NCBI GenBank assembly: GCA_026874595.1
Contig: CM049317.1
Location: 18,249,882 to 18,313,881 of the forward strand
Origin: Sipunculus nudus
Lineage: Eukaryota; Annelida; Sipuncula; Golfingiida; Sipunculidae
Direction of reading: 5' to 3'
DNA: 64,000 bases
The notes beneath the pieces were generated by a model, which ran no database searches, was not told where the DNA came from, and saw only the letters and a program-made list of their open reading frames with translations. Both the position numbers and the translations under genes were made by a program. Position 1 is the first letter of the stretch; every line of letters starts with the position of its first letter. Positions 10,843 to 22,329 of the stretch are shown in pieces.

Positions 10843-11404
10843 ACTTTTAAACCACCCATCTTCCCTTCCAACACAAGCTCTTGGAATGTACAGTTGTGAC
10901 TGCGTCACGTGACGCAGATCTCTTGGTGGATTTGCATTGACGAGATTTCTCCTGAGTCATGCAATGACTGTTGAGCCTATATTTTATTTCGTCCCAATCA
11001 GTAAGTAACGTTGGACAAACTTTTTTAATTCATATAATAAACCGTGACACCTGCCACGTACTAACTTGGATTGAAAATAAACTGTAGGCTATAGACGAAT
11101 CAAGGATTTTAGTCAAGGAGGTGTCCAAAACAGGAAGATTAACTGTATTACCAGAAAACCATTAATGCTATATGGAGATTCTTAAACTTGGGTCCAGGGC
11201 GGTCTAAATGTAGCAGGAAAAAATACTTAAAACATGAGGACTGGCGTCAAAAACCCCTCGACCCTCCCCTCCCTCCTCCCCCTTCTCTCGGCCACACACA
11301 CACTTCTTGATCCGATTCTGATACAAAATTATTTTAAAAGGCAAAGTTTCTAGGGGGCATTAATTAATTCAATTCAATTACTTCAGATACGATAAAACAA
11401 TCAA

Positions 11405-11473
<69 letters not shown>

Positions 11474-13094
11474 GCATTGGGAGGGGGATAAGTCTTAGAC
11501 CAACCATGGTCCGCCATGGAAGTGAAAAGCGGATATATAATGTCGGAGGGGGCGGGGCAATCAGATCAGACTGGATAGGTATAACTATAAGTGTTCAGGA
11601 ACACGTTTCCGAATGAAGGTGGGGGGAGGCAACATAGACAGCATGAACCAATAATAAGTGGGATTTTGTTTTTCACAAAATTTCATTAGACATTATTTAA
11701 TTATAAGTAAAATTTGATTGCTGAGCTACATGTCAGGAGTCTGCTTTTGGTAAGATATAATAAACTGATATAGTCAGCATTATTTATTTGTTTAGTCAAT
11801 GGAACGATATCTCTGCCCCCCCCCCCCCCCCTCTGCTCCCTTGCTTCCTACACCACTGTACACATATATAACATGTATACATATATATCCATGTATATAT
11901 ATACATAACACACACACTCATATATATGTGTGTTATTGAACGTTTTATTGTCATAATTTGTAAAAATACAGAGTGCGTGGTTGTTAATTCAGTTTGTAAT
12001 TTAAACTCTTGAATTATACATATCACAGTGTCACAAGTATCATAAATTTGCCCAGATACCTTTTTAGTCAGCTTTGCTGTACTGCATGTCTATACGGCTG
12101 ACAAAAAAAACCCCGAAAATTTATAACCAGACAAAGAACCCAGGACTAGCTACCCCCTTTTAGTCACCATATCTAAATAAACAGGAGGCAGGTATTTTTT
12201 TATTTCATAGTGACCGACATATCGTGATTCCCAAAAAGCTGGTTCATAAAACAAAAATATTTGTCTTGCCACCCGTTGGCGGGAATTAGTGTGTATCTAT
12301 TATTTCACACTATCAAAACGTTGCCTATGTGAGCGATTTACACAAGAGCTGGTTCTCGTTCCCTTTCATGGTTATAGGGTGAAGTATACATTCCAAGTAC
12401 AAGTTGATTTTTTCATTAACACGTCTTTATAACAGAAGGCCTAGTAAGCAAATCTATATAGTTATAAGTTAGTCGAATTCAGGGGGGGAGGGGTTGTCAA
12501 CTGCAAATTTGTAATCAGGAGACTTATGATTTAAACCCCTGATCTCCAAGGGTATTAGGGTAGTATCCGTAGCGCACATGAATACAAAATAGAAATAAAA
12601 GGAAGATGCATTGAAAAGCAATCAATTTAATGTACTCATTTGTCCTTAAATTCCACACAAACTGTAATACCATTATACCATTATCGATTCACAATAGTTA
12701 AATCACGTTCACATTAGGCCTACACCTGAGTGCAAACGCCGTAATGATAAGCAGCATAGTTTTTATTAACGTTACAATTTCCTGTGATTATCCACAGATA
12801 TTCATGTTGTATAGATCTACAGAAAAACGACACATTCATAAATGGATATTGAAAATGAGCAAGCGATGAATCAAGAGATAGGAAACAGTCCACGGAAAAA
12901 AGAACAGTAAACAATTTACAGCAACATTTTCTGTATGGTGATGTTTTTTTTTCAGTGTATGCAGTTATGTATAGCTCATATTATCTGTCTTTGACATTCT
13001 GATTTAAGTGTTTAAAATGATCGATTAGTGCTAAACACAAATCCGTAGTCACTAAATTTACTAGTTCTACTTTTTCTTTATATGCCTAATATTT
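10843..13094. other. Block P1 non-coding interval
   Basis: About 2.2 kb without a gene. It holds (CA)n-(AT)n at 11406-11470, poly-C at 11815-11832, and the landmarks shared with blocks P2 and P3. Open frames here are not conserved in the sister copies. Confidence 0.6.
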
Positions 13095-14607
13095 GAGTAA
13101 ACCCGGCAAATATCGGACACCCGGGTAATATCGGACACTTGCCTATAAATCCTCAAGAAATGGTCATTTTTGGTAATCCCGACCGACAGCACGCGACAAA
13201 TGAAAGTTTATGATTTGTTTTGTTTACAACTTCCGTTAAATACTGCCAAAAATTAAATAAAAGGCCATTTTTTATTGGTTTAACACGGCTTCCATGGAAC
13301 CAATGACCGGTCTCAGCCGTCCTGGAAAGTTCAGGCACGACACACGTGATCGGCGTGACCCCAAGACTAGGTCAAGTTTTGACAGTCAGACGCGATGTCA
13401 TGACCTGTTGACCAGTTTATATCACCGCCAGACTGTTTATTTTTCATACATAGCATTTTGCTTGACTAAAAACAAAGATATTTAAAATTTACTGTAATTT
13501 GTTAAGTGTCCGATATTACCCGGGTGGCCAAAAAGGAACATGGGTAATATCGGACACTCGGCACCATGGAAACTGGCAATCATTATAAGGGGCTCTTTGA
13601 AGGATAAACAACGACACATTGCCTCTAAAACAAATATGATTAATTGTAATGATATTTGGAGTTATTTTTATAGCAGAACGACTGTATATAAGTTCATAGT
13701 ACACGGGATTATAATGTCACATATTTGCTATATATATATCTGCATTTAAAGTTGCTTGAATGCACCTTTTATAACTGAACAGTTTACTGAAAAAAATAGC
13801 AAATATTAAAATGTTATACTTATATATTATTATTTTAGCATATAATAATGTTAATTTGCCTTTTTGCATTTAGATGATCACTTTATATTCATAAAGGGTA
13901 AAACTATAAGTTCTGGCATTTTGCATGCATCTTACCCATACCATAACAGAAGTCTTCAATGTATTTTAGAATTACCAGAAATAAAGGTATTATTGATTAT
14001 ATACTGGGAAAATACACATATGATATCGGCATTTATCTAGGGTGTTAGTAATTATTGATATTTTATACAAAATGACAGCTTAAAACATTTTAGTTTGCAA
14101 ATTTCCGCTGTCCTCGAGAACAGCCTTTCTGTGACGAATCGTCTGGCACTTTGCCAGTCACGATCTCGCACCAAGGTCCATAGAAGAAACCCACAAACAC
14201 GGCTCATCCACGGGTTACCATTGGTAGAAAAACTGATCAAATGAAAGATTTGACAATGTTTTCCCATAAAACCATACTTTTTGTGCTTGTTATTGCGTCT
14301 GTGCCAGCTGTCAACGTCAGTTTTCCATGATATAACGGTCAACCCCTGCACAAGGTATCGCCGTTTAGCCCGGTGTCCGATATTACCCGGGTGGTGTCCG
14401 ATATTACCCAGGTGAACCTCCGCGGCGTCTCTTGCAAATTTTTTGTACTAGAGGGCGCTTGACCTTGACATGTTTAGTCTTAAAAAGATCTCCTGTTCGT
14501 GAAGTTTGAAATGATACCCGGAAGCCGGCGTTGTTTTGATTAGTCATGGGACGGTAAGCAGACGAAGCCAAAAGTGTCCGATAATACCCCCCCCCCCCCC
14601 CTTACTC
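13095..14607. mobile_element. 1.5-kb insertion built around GTGTCCGATATTACCCGGGT motifs
   Basis: The sister block at 39070-39110 runs straight through the site, so this is an insertion in copy 1. The ends are imperfect inverted repeats: GAGTAAACCCGG...TATCGGACAC at the left and GTGTCCGATAATACCC...TTACTC at the right. The motif GTGTCCGATATTACCCGGGT occurs as a direct pair at each end (13112-13139, 14372-14414, opposite orientations) and as an inverted pair in the middle (13506-13557). A clear target duplication was not found and no transposase domain is recognised. It may be a non-autonomous DNA transposon or two nested MITEs. Confidence 0.6.
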
Positions 14608-15051
14608 TATATGTGTGAATTAGCTAACATAATGATCTTAAAGGGCCCATTTACACGCCCTGTATATTAAACATACAGGACATTTGGTGTTTCTCCTTAT
14701 AATATTATGATATACCTATATTTCCTTCTGAAACCATTTTCTTACTCTACTACACAAGTAAATGAACTCTCACCGGGCCCGACCAGTGGCGCAACACATA
14801 AAGCACTCACGCCACCTGGTGGCTTTATCGTGCAACTGCACAAATCAAGAAATTTCAAGGTTCCAAACAGTGCGTGTACAAGATTGGACCTCTGGACACT
14901 TTGCATTGTTTTGGTAAACATATACACATGTAGACTCTTTTTGTTCACATAGAGAAACATGACAACGTGTACAACAGGTGATTTTGATAAATCTGTGTGT
15001 CGGGACCGATATGCACGGAAATGTATATTCAGCCAAACTTGACTGTTAGAG
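14608..15051. other. 3' flank of the P1 gene
   Basis: Homologous to 39100-39600 (shared 'ATGATCTTAAAGGG', 'AAGTAAATGAACTCT', 'ACCTGGTGG' phrases) and, in part, to the inner inverted-repeat arms near 6100-6280 and 7385-7600. No gene is supported here. Confidence 0.6.
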
Positions 15052-15543
15052 CTAAATAATACACATGTTTTTTTTTTTCTTTGTCTTTTTTCTCCGGGGC
15101 TGCTTTTCATTGTCGCGCTCCTCTGTTTTCACCTTATTTTTCTGTATCCACTTCTCCACCACTGTATCATTAGGTCCAGTGGACATCGCCATCATCTCCC
15201 AGTCTTGATTAACCAGATAATCACTTAGCTGTCCTCGGGAGAGTAGGTGGAAGCCCTTTGGTAGTGGTACGTAGGCCTTTTCCCAAAGGACGACTTCGAT
15301 ATATCCTTCTTTAACAGATGCTCTCCAGGTATCCGGATCATTTCTGTAACGTCTGTCATGATCCTCTTCTCCTAGCCAATTCTTGATTGTTTTAATAAAT
15401 GGAATAAAATCTAACAACAGCTCTCGGAAAATGTGCAGGTGGCATCTGAGAAGAAGATAGTGGTGGTCATGGTCTTTGTCTTTTTGCTCAACGAAGAATT
15501 GTACTTCCAGGGTGGCATTTACTGGTCGTTTTTTGGTCGCCAT
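15052..15543 (-). CDS. Unrecognised lineage-specific protein, family member 1 (163 aa)
   Basis: I do not recognise this protein, but two paralogues lie in the sister blocks (39616-40089 and 55427-55903), which supports it as a real gene. Shared features in order: start MAT/MAS, NATLEV near residue 10, a block YLLL.CHL..F.ELLL (about 29-44), a charged variable middle, EGYI.V (about 79-86), then QLSDYLVNQ.WEMMAM (about 104-119), GPN.TVVEKWIQK (about 121-133) and a lysine-rich tail. The W-E in the C-terminal block is superficially like the GWEL core of DUF4177-type small proteins, an inference only. No signal peptide or membrane segment is evident, and the basic tail could be a nuclear signal. 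The ATG at 15543 is chosen because all three paralogues align there and a conserved splice acceptor lies 10 bases upstream. The last residues (NMCII) follow a long A-run and differ from the paralogues, so the C-terminus may be frameshifted. Confidence 0.75.
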   Translation of the reverse strand: MATKKRPVNATLEVQFFVEQKDKDHDHHYLLLRCHLHIFRELLLDFIPFIKTIKNWLGEEDHDRRYRNDPDTWRASVKEGYIEVVLWEKAYVPLPKGFHLLSRGQLSDYLVNQDWEMMAMSTGPNDTVVEKWIQKNKVKTEERDNEKQPRRKKTKKKKNMCII

Positions 15544-15554
15544 CTCTTGATATT

Positions 15555-15709
15555 CTACAGATAAAAATGAAAATGGTGACTTCGTACGTTAAGTACACTT
15601 ATGTTACAGTTATGTGAAGGGGAATTTTCACTACCTGAATTATATCACAATCTTAACTGATAGCAGGACGCGTGCCAGTTAGCTTAATAAAGCACGTTTC
15701 TCCATATAC
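15555..15709 (-). other. Probable 5'-UTR intron of the P1 gene
   Basis: On the minus strand the donor reads GATAG|GTATATGG and the acceptor TTTTTATCTGTAG|AATATC, 155 bases apart, immediately before the start codon. The same acceptor (TATCTGTAG) precedes the ATG in both paralogues, and a donor-like AG|GTA sits at the corresponding upstream place (near 40250 and 56060). This suggests a short first intron in the leader. It rests on conservation only. Confidence 0.45.
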
Positions 15710-16014
15710 CTATCAACATGTATATCAGAACAACAAATACACAATTTTTAGAGTAATATTTTGTAATTTTTATAGAAAAAAAGGTCTGATAAAATGCAAA
15801 TACACTGTTCATTGTCACAATTTTGTGTGTATAAGTAAACACAAAAATGTTCCCAATTCATTAATATATAATAAACATGTATATAACATATGCGGAGGTA
15901 GAAAGGTCACTTGTTGCAAAACGCAATTTGAAAAGCTCCGACTTATCTGACTTGCCGGCAGATTCCCTTGTTGAATTTGCTTGATTGTTTGGCGGGCCCC
16001 CTCTTATATATAAT

Positions 16015-16095
16015 AAAGTAAAACCTCGTTGAGTCGAAGTCGAAGGGACTGGTGAATTTACTTCGACACAACCGGAGTTCGAGACAACCGATGAT
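16015..16095. mobile_element. Possible pogo/Tigger-like terminal fragment
   Basis: The phrase TAAAACCTCGTTGAGTCGAA followed by 'CTTCGACACAACCGGAGTTCGAG' resembles pogo/Tigger-type termini. No matching second end was found, so it is a fragment at best. Confidence 0.3.
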
Positions 16096-16360
16096 CATTA
16101 TATAAATACTGTACATGTATAGGGACTATATAATATAGGTCTCACAAGTGGTTGCGTGAAAAAAAAAAACAAAGTTTTTTAAATACAATTATTTACTAAT
16201 AAAAAATGCACATAAGTACCACCAAAAATAGGATTAGACAAATCAAGTAAGTGCAATAAGAGCACATATATGAATTAAAGCAAACAAACATCTGAAGTGG
16301 TCGCTGGAATGGAACAGTTGCTGACCAGAAATGTAATGTTCCGTAGCTCCCATATTCGCC

Positions 16361-16437
16361 CCCCCCCCCTCCCCCCCCCCCAGCCCCCCCCCCCCACCCC
16401 CCCCCCACACACACACCTTGAACCCCCCCCCCCCCCA
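16361..16437. repeat. Poly-C tract with interruptions
   Basis: Several runs of 7-14 C separated by T, AG, A and a short (CA)n. The glycine-rich open frames on the minus strand are artefacts of this tract. Confidence 0.95.
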
Positions 16438-16495
16438 TCCCGCTGAGCCAACGATTTTCACCTGATGTAACCTAAAAGAACTACTATACAGAACT

Positions 16496-16825
16496 GGCAG
16501 GGAGAGACTATTTCTTTGCAAATAATGCTTATATCGGCCTCTTTTCTATGGCAGGGAGAGACTATTTCTTTGAAAATAATGCTTATATCGGCCTCTTTTC
16601 TATGGCAGGGAGAGACTATTTCTTTGCAAATAATGCTTATATCGGCCTCGGCCTCTTTTCTATGGCAGGGAGAGACTATTTCTTTGCAAATAATGCTTAT
16701 ATTGGCCTCTTTTCTATGGCAGGGAGAGACTATTTCTTTGCAAATAATGCTTATATCGGCCTCTTTTCTATGGCAGGGAGAGACTATTTCTTTGCAATTA
16801 ATGCTTATATCGGCCTCTTTTCTAT
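16496..16825. repeat. 54-bp minisatellite, 6 units
   Basis: Six units of GGCAGGGAGAGACTATTTCT ... GGCCTCTTTTCTAT. The third unit contains a 6-bp duplication (GGCCTC), giving 330 bases in total. Units differ by only one or two substitutions, so the array is recent. The unit length and the internal indel are multiples of three, so two plus-strand frames stay open for about 98 and 130 codons. Confidence 0.95.
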
Positions 16826-17197
16826 ACCTTTGTCACGGATGTAGACTGCAAGTACAGTTCAAATGTTTTATAATGTCACCTCTGAAACAAGTTCTTAACA
16901 ACCCCTAGCTGCTTGCTTCTGATTAGTCCAAGAAAGGATGTTTGTTGCTGTGTGAGAGGATAATAAGGGGAACTGGTTGATCACACACGCAAAGAGGGCT
17001 GCAGCACCTCCTTGTTCTCGGCCATGAAGATGTAACTGAGGCCACTTTATCAATACAGCACAGGGGGCATACATGTCAAGGGCCCAAACCAAGCTTGATT
17101 CCATAAGAATAATAAATAAAGGATGCATGATAAACTCTGAGTTCGTAGTTATGACAAATCTTATGACAAATTCAGAAATAATTCCAGCTGCAGTGAT

Positions 17198-17199
<2 letters not shown>

Positions 17200-17256
<57 letters not shown>

Positions 17257-17258
17257 CC
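17200..17258. repeat. (CT)n microsatellite
   Basis: About 55 bases of CT dinucleotides. A shorter tract sits at the same place in block R copy 2 (near 47933-47958). Confidence 0.95.
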
Positions 17259-18949
17259 TTAGCTCAAGGTAAAAGCACCAGCAAAATATAACCTCTATAT
17301 AAAATCAATCCAAACTTTGTTCAAAATTCATATTAGAACCATAAATTATATATTGTTCAAAAATTGGTAGTGTTTTTTTTTTCTCATGATAAACATATTT
17401 TTGACATTTTCATTCATATTCATCTGATATTTTGACATTACTTTTTTTTAATTTTTAAACAGTACGCTATTTTAAGCACCCAGTAACAGCAAAATACTTT
17501 TTAGTAGGCTAACTTTAAACTACATGACAATAGCTCGAAAGTGTCTCCTATCATGTCTGTATCTATCTGAAAACTGAACTTTTAAATTTAATTCGATAAA
17601 AAAATTTCATTTTGCAATGAGAAGACACAAATTAGAGGCAAAAACTCACTTTTTAGATATTGTCTTAAAGCTAATGAATGGTTAACCGCACAGGAAGTCA
17701 CTTGTCTTTTATACCATTTTCGACTAGTTTCTATCATTTTTAATCTGGAATTTTAAATTTTTATTCAGTTAACAGTTTAAAAAAATATTTTTATTTATAC
17801 ACTTTATACATCCCCTGTGTTCAGTAATTTAATTTCACCTCTTGTAGAAGATATAGAATTCACTTCAATTATAAGGGGCCAAACTGTTAAATTAGAAGTA
17901 AATTAACCATCGTTATATTTCTTGTTCTTACAATATTAAATAATGTATGAGGGAAAGAACACACGACTGTCAGCTTTAAAAAGGCTCTGAAAATAATGTA
18001 ATAGAAACAATAAGAGTTATACAATTGATATGCTCAAAAAATGTTTGCAGTTTAATATTGGACAACCTCTTTTTCATTTTATTGTTTGCTTCATTCATTT
18101 TAAATATATTCAACTTTGTTGTAAAATACACTTCATATAAATTCAGGCTTAAGGAAAGATTTGCGGTGTATGTTCTTCGGTTTTTGTTGTTCTAAAAAAA
18201 GAATGTGCGACTAGTTTAGAAAACATAATTTGCATTTAATAACTTCTTAATGTATTAGTTTCATGTCTGAAAACTTACATTAAGCCTATATGCAACGACA
18301 CGGTTACTGTGCCATTCTGTAATCGTTCATTAATGTATATTGCGATTCCTTTTTGAAATTGTATCACTATAGGAACGTAATGTTAAGTTTATGCTATAGA
18401 GGCGTTAGTTTTCTTAAAATATATTTGTGAATATTTGAAACACATGGAAGCTGAAACGTGCTTAGAAATACGAAACACGTTAAAAAAAAGGGACAAAAAG
18501 GCATTTTACACTTTTTACCAGTTTCAAGCTGACCGTTTATTTGAAACATGGTTCAATCATGTTAGGATTCATATGAGTAAGACAAGTGTCTCAGGTTAAG
18601 GCATGTAAATACTAAAACATGGAATGTACTTCCAACATGTTTCAAAACATGGTTACATTATCTATCCCTGAAATATGTTTCAAACTGACAAAAAAGTCGC
18701 TTCCTCTTGTCTACTTTCTTGTTTTCTTTTCCAAGCAACATCTCAATAAGATCTAAATACGATCGGTCCCAACTTTTTCCTTTTCCCCCTTTTGCCCCCT
18801 CGACCGAGTACATTATGCCCCCAACTCCCTATATATGTGTGTGTGTTTTAAAATGTGCCAACTTTGATTACCCTCCCACGCCTGCGAATCATTCCCCGTC
18901 ATTGAAGACACATTGACGCCACTAGCTGTTTGTGCAGGGTATGGCAATG

Positions 18950-21199
18950 TTTTTTTCAGGGGGATATATATAAAACGCAAAGCCTCACTTTGGGATGGGA
19001 ACGCTTGCTCTCAAATGTCTTATGCCGAAAATTTACTTCAGCTATGAATGGTCGCCAAGTATATATAAAAAGTAACCACGAGCTTAATTGTTAGTGTACA
19101 CTTCTTTTGGGTTTTAGGATAAAAGTAACGGATGGAGTGAGTGGCTCCAAAAGGAACAAATAGAGCACCATATATGCATATCCCAATACACTGTGCACCC
19201 TTTTTGATATTTATAATTAGGGGGCACTAGTACTGGGTTGGTTCATGGCTGATGGGTTTAATTTAAGATAATTAAGTTCTTTTAATGTTCGTATAGTTTT
19301 GTTTGTTATTTATTTTTTGTTTTGTTATTATAAATATATATATATATATATTCCTAACTTATACATTTTCAGGTTATGAAAATTAGAAATATTTGTTTTA
19401 ATTTCACCCATAAGAATAAAATCTAGAGCCAAGTATTTTTGTGAAGTTAATCACAGGAACACGGCGAAGGGTATGGGAGGGGGTGTCCCCATCTTATATT
19501 GAGACAATTTTTGAATATGCAATGTATAGAGGACATTTTGAGTTCCTCAACTACTATTCTCTTGAATATCTGTGCATAATAAGTTGTCAAACTTAGGGGC
19601 TCAGTGTTATAACCCAGCAGAGCGCCAATAATGAAAAGACCGCCTCTCTCAGGAAATTAATATTTGGAAGCTATCTTAATTAATGGACCAGATCACAGAA
19701 CTGTAAATTAATATTCTCAACTTATGAATTAGAAAGTAATAAACTGTAGATAACACATTAATTCAATTGCTAGGGAATGAAAAATATATCTGAAAAATGA
19801 AAAATAATTATGAATAACTGGGAAAATAAATATTTAAATGAGAGATGTTACAGCTCGTCGGGGGGTGGGGGTTCGGCCACCCTCTGGATCCGCCACTGAA
19901 TATATTACAATTATTTGGGTTTTTCTTTAAATAAATAAGATGTTTCCAGTGTATGTTAATTCTATATATGTATATAAATATATTTATTTTACAGTTAATA
20001 AATATTATTCTCTAAATAGAAGAGGGGTGAATATACTGACTACCCCCTCCCCAATCCCGTTGATGAAATGTAGGAGTATATAGTACTATAAACCCCCAAT
20101 CCCCACTTTATTGACGCCCCTGGCTACAAATATATTACTTTAATAATGTACACATGGATTCAGCCTCATTTTTATAGGAATGGAAAAGTTTGCATTCAAA
20201 CTTATTTTGCATGAACATTTTCTGGGAAAGTTATTTTAGCGATGAGTGTTTCATATGTATAAACGAAGCCATTGTCTTAATTGTTAATGTACGTTGTTTT
20301 GTGTTTTTGGGGGGATCAAAGGAGGAGGGAGTGGCTCCAAAGTAGGACAAATGCCCTATCTTATACATGTATATCCCCACACAGTGTACCATACCACAAA
20401 TATGCAAGAGTATAACATTATACAGTATGACATGATATAATCTCCAGTACGGATGGGCTGGCAAAGAAAAAAAGAGGTCATATTTGGTCAAGCTGAACTA
20501 GTTTATGCAAACCTATTATATGATTGTGAAAAGGCACAAGCGTGCTCAGCCTCGCTTTAGCTACAGACGTAGTATTAAAATGTATCATGCGGAAATGTTT
20601 GTCCCAGAATGAACACACAGTGAACAATGGACAAAGTATATATAAATCAACGTTTGCCCTTGCAGCGTCTGTGTTTTTTGTAAAGATAAATTACAAGGAA
20701 TGGCTCAGGAGCAGAAGAAATACAGTGAAACTTGTGTAATAAGACCATCTGTGGGACTGCCCAAAACTGGTCTTAATTCACAGGTGGTCTTACTGGATAG
20801 ATCAGTTATGAAAAGTGTGAATGCCTTCTGTTCACTCATATCTTAATAGATAGGCGGTCTTGATAGAAAGGTGGACTTTCAGGCAGGTTGAAATGTACCT
20901 ATAGCCTTCCCTACCCTTAAGTACGATACAGCAAATAAAATGTGTATGATTTAAAATATATTGTATTAAATTTTGTGTATATTGAATATAATATAATTAA
21001 TGAGATCTTATGTTTCCAGTGTATATTAATTATAAACCAAATTAAGATATATGATATTTCATAGTAAACTCAGAAATGGAATTAAAATCCATAAATCTAA
21101 GTAATTATATATTTCATTTAAATTTATAAAACCATTCTCTGAATAGAAGGGGTTTGATAACATAGATCGTCCCCGCTTGCTGAAAAGTGGGGGGGGGGT
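18950..21199. repeat. Block Q-related sequence, first stretch
   Basis: Contains two versions of a dispersed phrase set: 'CAGCCTCAC/ATTTT...GGAA...', 'GAGTGGCTCCAAA', 'CC.CACAC..TGTGC' near 18980-19200 and 20170-20440, and 'CAGCCTCGCTTTAGC' near 20550 followed by a MITE. The same set recurs near 22085, 30910, 40960, 44450 and 56690. No gene is recognised. Confidence 0.6.
20723..20895. mobile_element. About 175-bp pogo/Tigger-like MITE, copy 1
   Basis: Starts TA|CAGTGAAACTTGTG and ends CAGGTTGAAATG|TA, imperfect inverted repeats with TA on both sides. The interior repeats 'GGTCTTA' words. Sister copies lie at 23923-24098, 33858-34028, 46225-46402 and 59212-59392, always in the same block-Q context, so the insertion predates the block duplications. 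Confidence 0.65.
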
Positions 21200-22010
21200 A
21201 TATTATTATTTTTATAATTATTTTATCATTATTATTATTATTATTTGACATATATTAATTTATATACCACAGAATTCATACAGGGAGCTTGCTCTTATGC
21301 TCTTTACATAAAATAGTTAAGTAAAATATTAAAATGACACAGCCTGGATTTATGGATGAATAAATAATGAGAGCTAAAACAGTAGGATCGATAAAATAAT
21401 CGACTAAAATAAGCATATGTGAGATTTCCTGCAGGATGTAAAATTTATTTAATATGTGGCATAATGTCCTTCTTAGATTCCGACCAGTTAGTTAAAATGC
21501 ATGGCATGATCTAGTTCAGTCATAGGCACATATAAACAGGTATGTTTTTAAAACCATTTAAAAACAGTCAGATTTTTAACTAGTATCCGGAAAGGAATTC
21601 CACTGATGTGCTGAGACATATTGGAAGAAATAGCCTTATAATTAAGGTCTTCTAATTATGCCAAAAACTCTGTTAAGAAGGTTTTCGCTGGATGTGCTTA
21701 GAGATCTGGCAGGTTGATATTGTTGCAAAATGTTGGCAATGTAATATGAAGCATTTTGTATTGAATGCGGTTCTGGTAGAGCAGCCAGTGACGATCGGCT
21801 TACACAGGGGTCATGCTGTTATAACGACTTGCCCTCTTAATGATCCTATAACCGCTGTATTCTGTACTCTTTGTAGGCGTCCAATAGCATGTTTTGGAAA
21901 GTCATATAAGGGAGAGTTTGCATGGTAAAATCTGGAGGTCACATGTGTCTGTATGAGAGTATTGAGGACAGATTTTTAGGTATTTCCTAATAAGGATGTA
22001 AGATATATTC
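21200..22010 (-). mobile_element. LINE-B 3' end, copy 1 (CR1/L2-like)
   Basis: On the minus strand a decayed reverse-transcriptase C-terminal region can be followed: a VLKTLIQAHVTSRLD-type motif, then GRLQRVQNTAA, then HWLP/L followed by NRIQYKML, and finally a WNSFPDTS-like and LKTYLF segment. It is followed by a 3' UTR with 'GCGCTTTACATAAAATAG' text in reverse and a terminal (TTA/ATT)n tract near 21225-21245. Frameshifts and stops make it non-functional. The palm domain is absent, so it is 5' truncated. Confidence 0.75.
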
Positions 22011-22329
22011 CTCCCCCCCCCCCTGGTATTGACGCCCCAGGCTTCAAATATATTACTTGAGTAATTAGTTTAGTAACACACAAACGGTTTCAGCCTCACG
22101 TTGGAAATACGAAGTTTGCATTCAAACATATTTTGCATGAACATATTTCTGAGAAGGTTATTGGAAAAGACGAGTGTATTATATGTATAAACGAAGCCAT
22201 GTCTTAATTGTTGATATACAATTTTTTGTCGGTTTTAAAGGATAAAAAGGACTTTGAAGAGGGAAAGATCCCGAAAAGGAACAAATACCCTACACTATAT
22301 ATCCCAACACACTTTACCATATCACAAAT

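Larger units (their letters stand above)
10560..15760. repeat. Segmental duplication block P, copy 1
   Basis: Shares ordered landmarks with 37080-40330 and 52850-56180: a tRNA-Thr, 'CACAAGCTCTTGGAATG', 'CACGTGACGC', 'ATCCAGGATTTTAGT'-like text, 'CTAAATAAACAGGAGGCAGG', 'TGCCACC.GT.GGCGGGA.TTAGTGT', 'GCGATTTACACAA', 'TGCAGTTATGTATAGCTCA', then the small minus-strand gene. This copy is longer because of an insertion at 13095-14607 and extra sequence around 11580-12020. Confidence 0.8.
16250..18950. repeat. Segmental duplication block R, copy 1
   Basis: Homologous to 46970-49200: 'CATCTGAAGTGGTCG', 'CAGAAATGT.ATGTTCC', 'GGATGTTTGTT', 'TGTTCTCGGC', 'ATACATGTCAAGGGCC', a (CT)n tract, then 'GAAGCTGAAACGTGCTT' and a region rich in AAACATG words. 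Between about 17500 and 18415 the sequence differs from the other copy. No gene is supported. Confidence 0.7.

Noticed and set aside
10659-10850. 63-codon frame running through the tRNA at 10771
   Set aside because: It crosses an intact tRNA gene and is not maintained in the sister blocks.
14052-14351. 99-codon minus-strand frame inside the 13.1-14.6 kb insertion as a transposase
   Set aside because: No DDE/D motif or zinc finger could be seen and it is too short.
16196-16521. Glycine-rich minus-strand frames
   Set aside because: They translate the poly-C/CA tract at 16361-16437.
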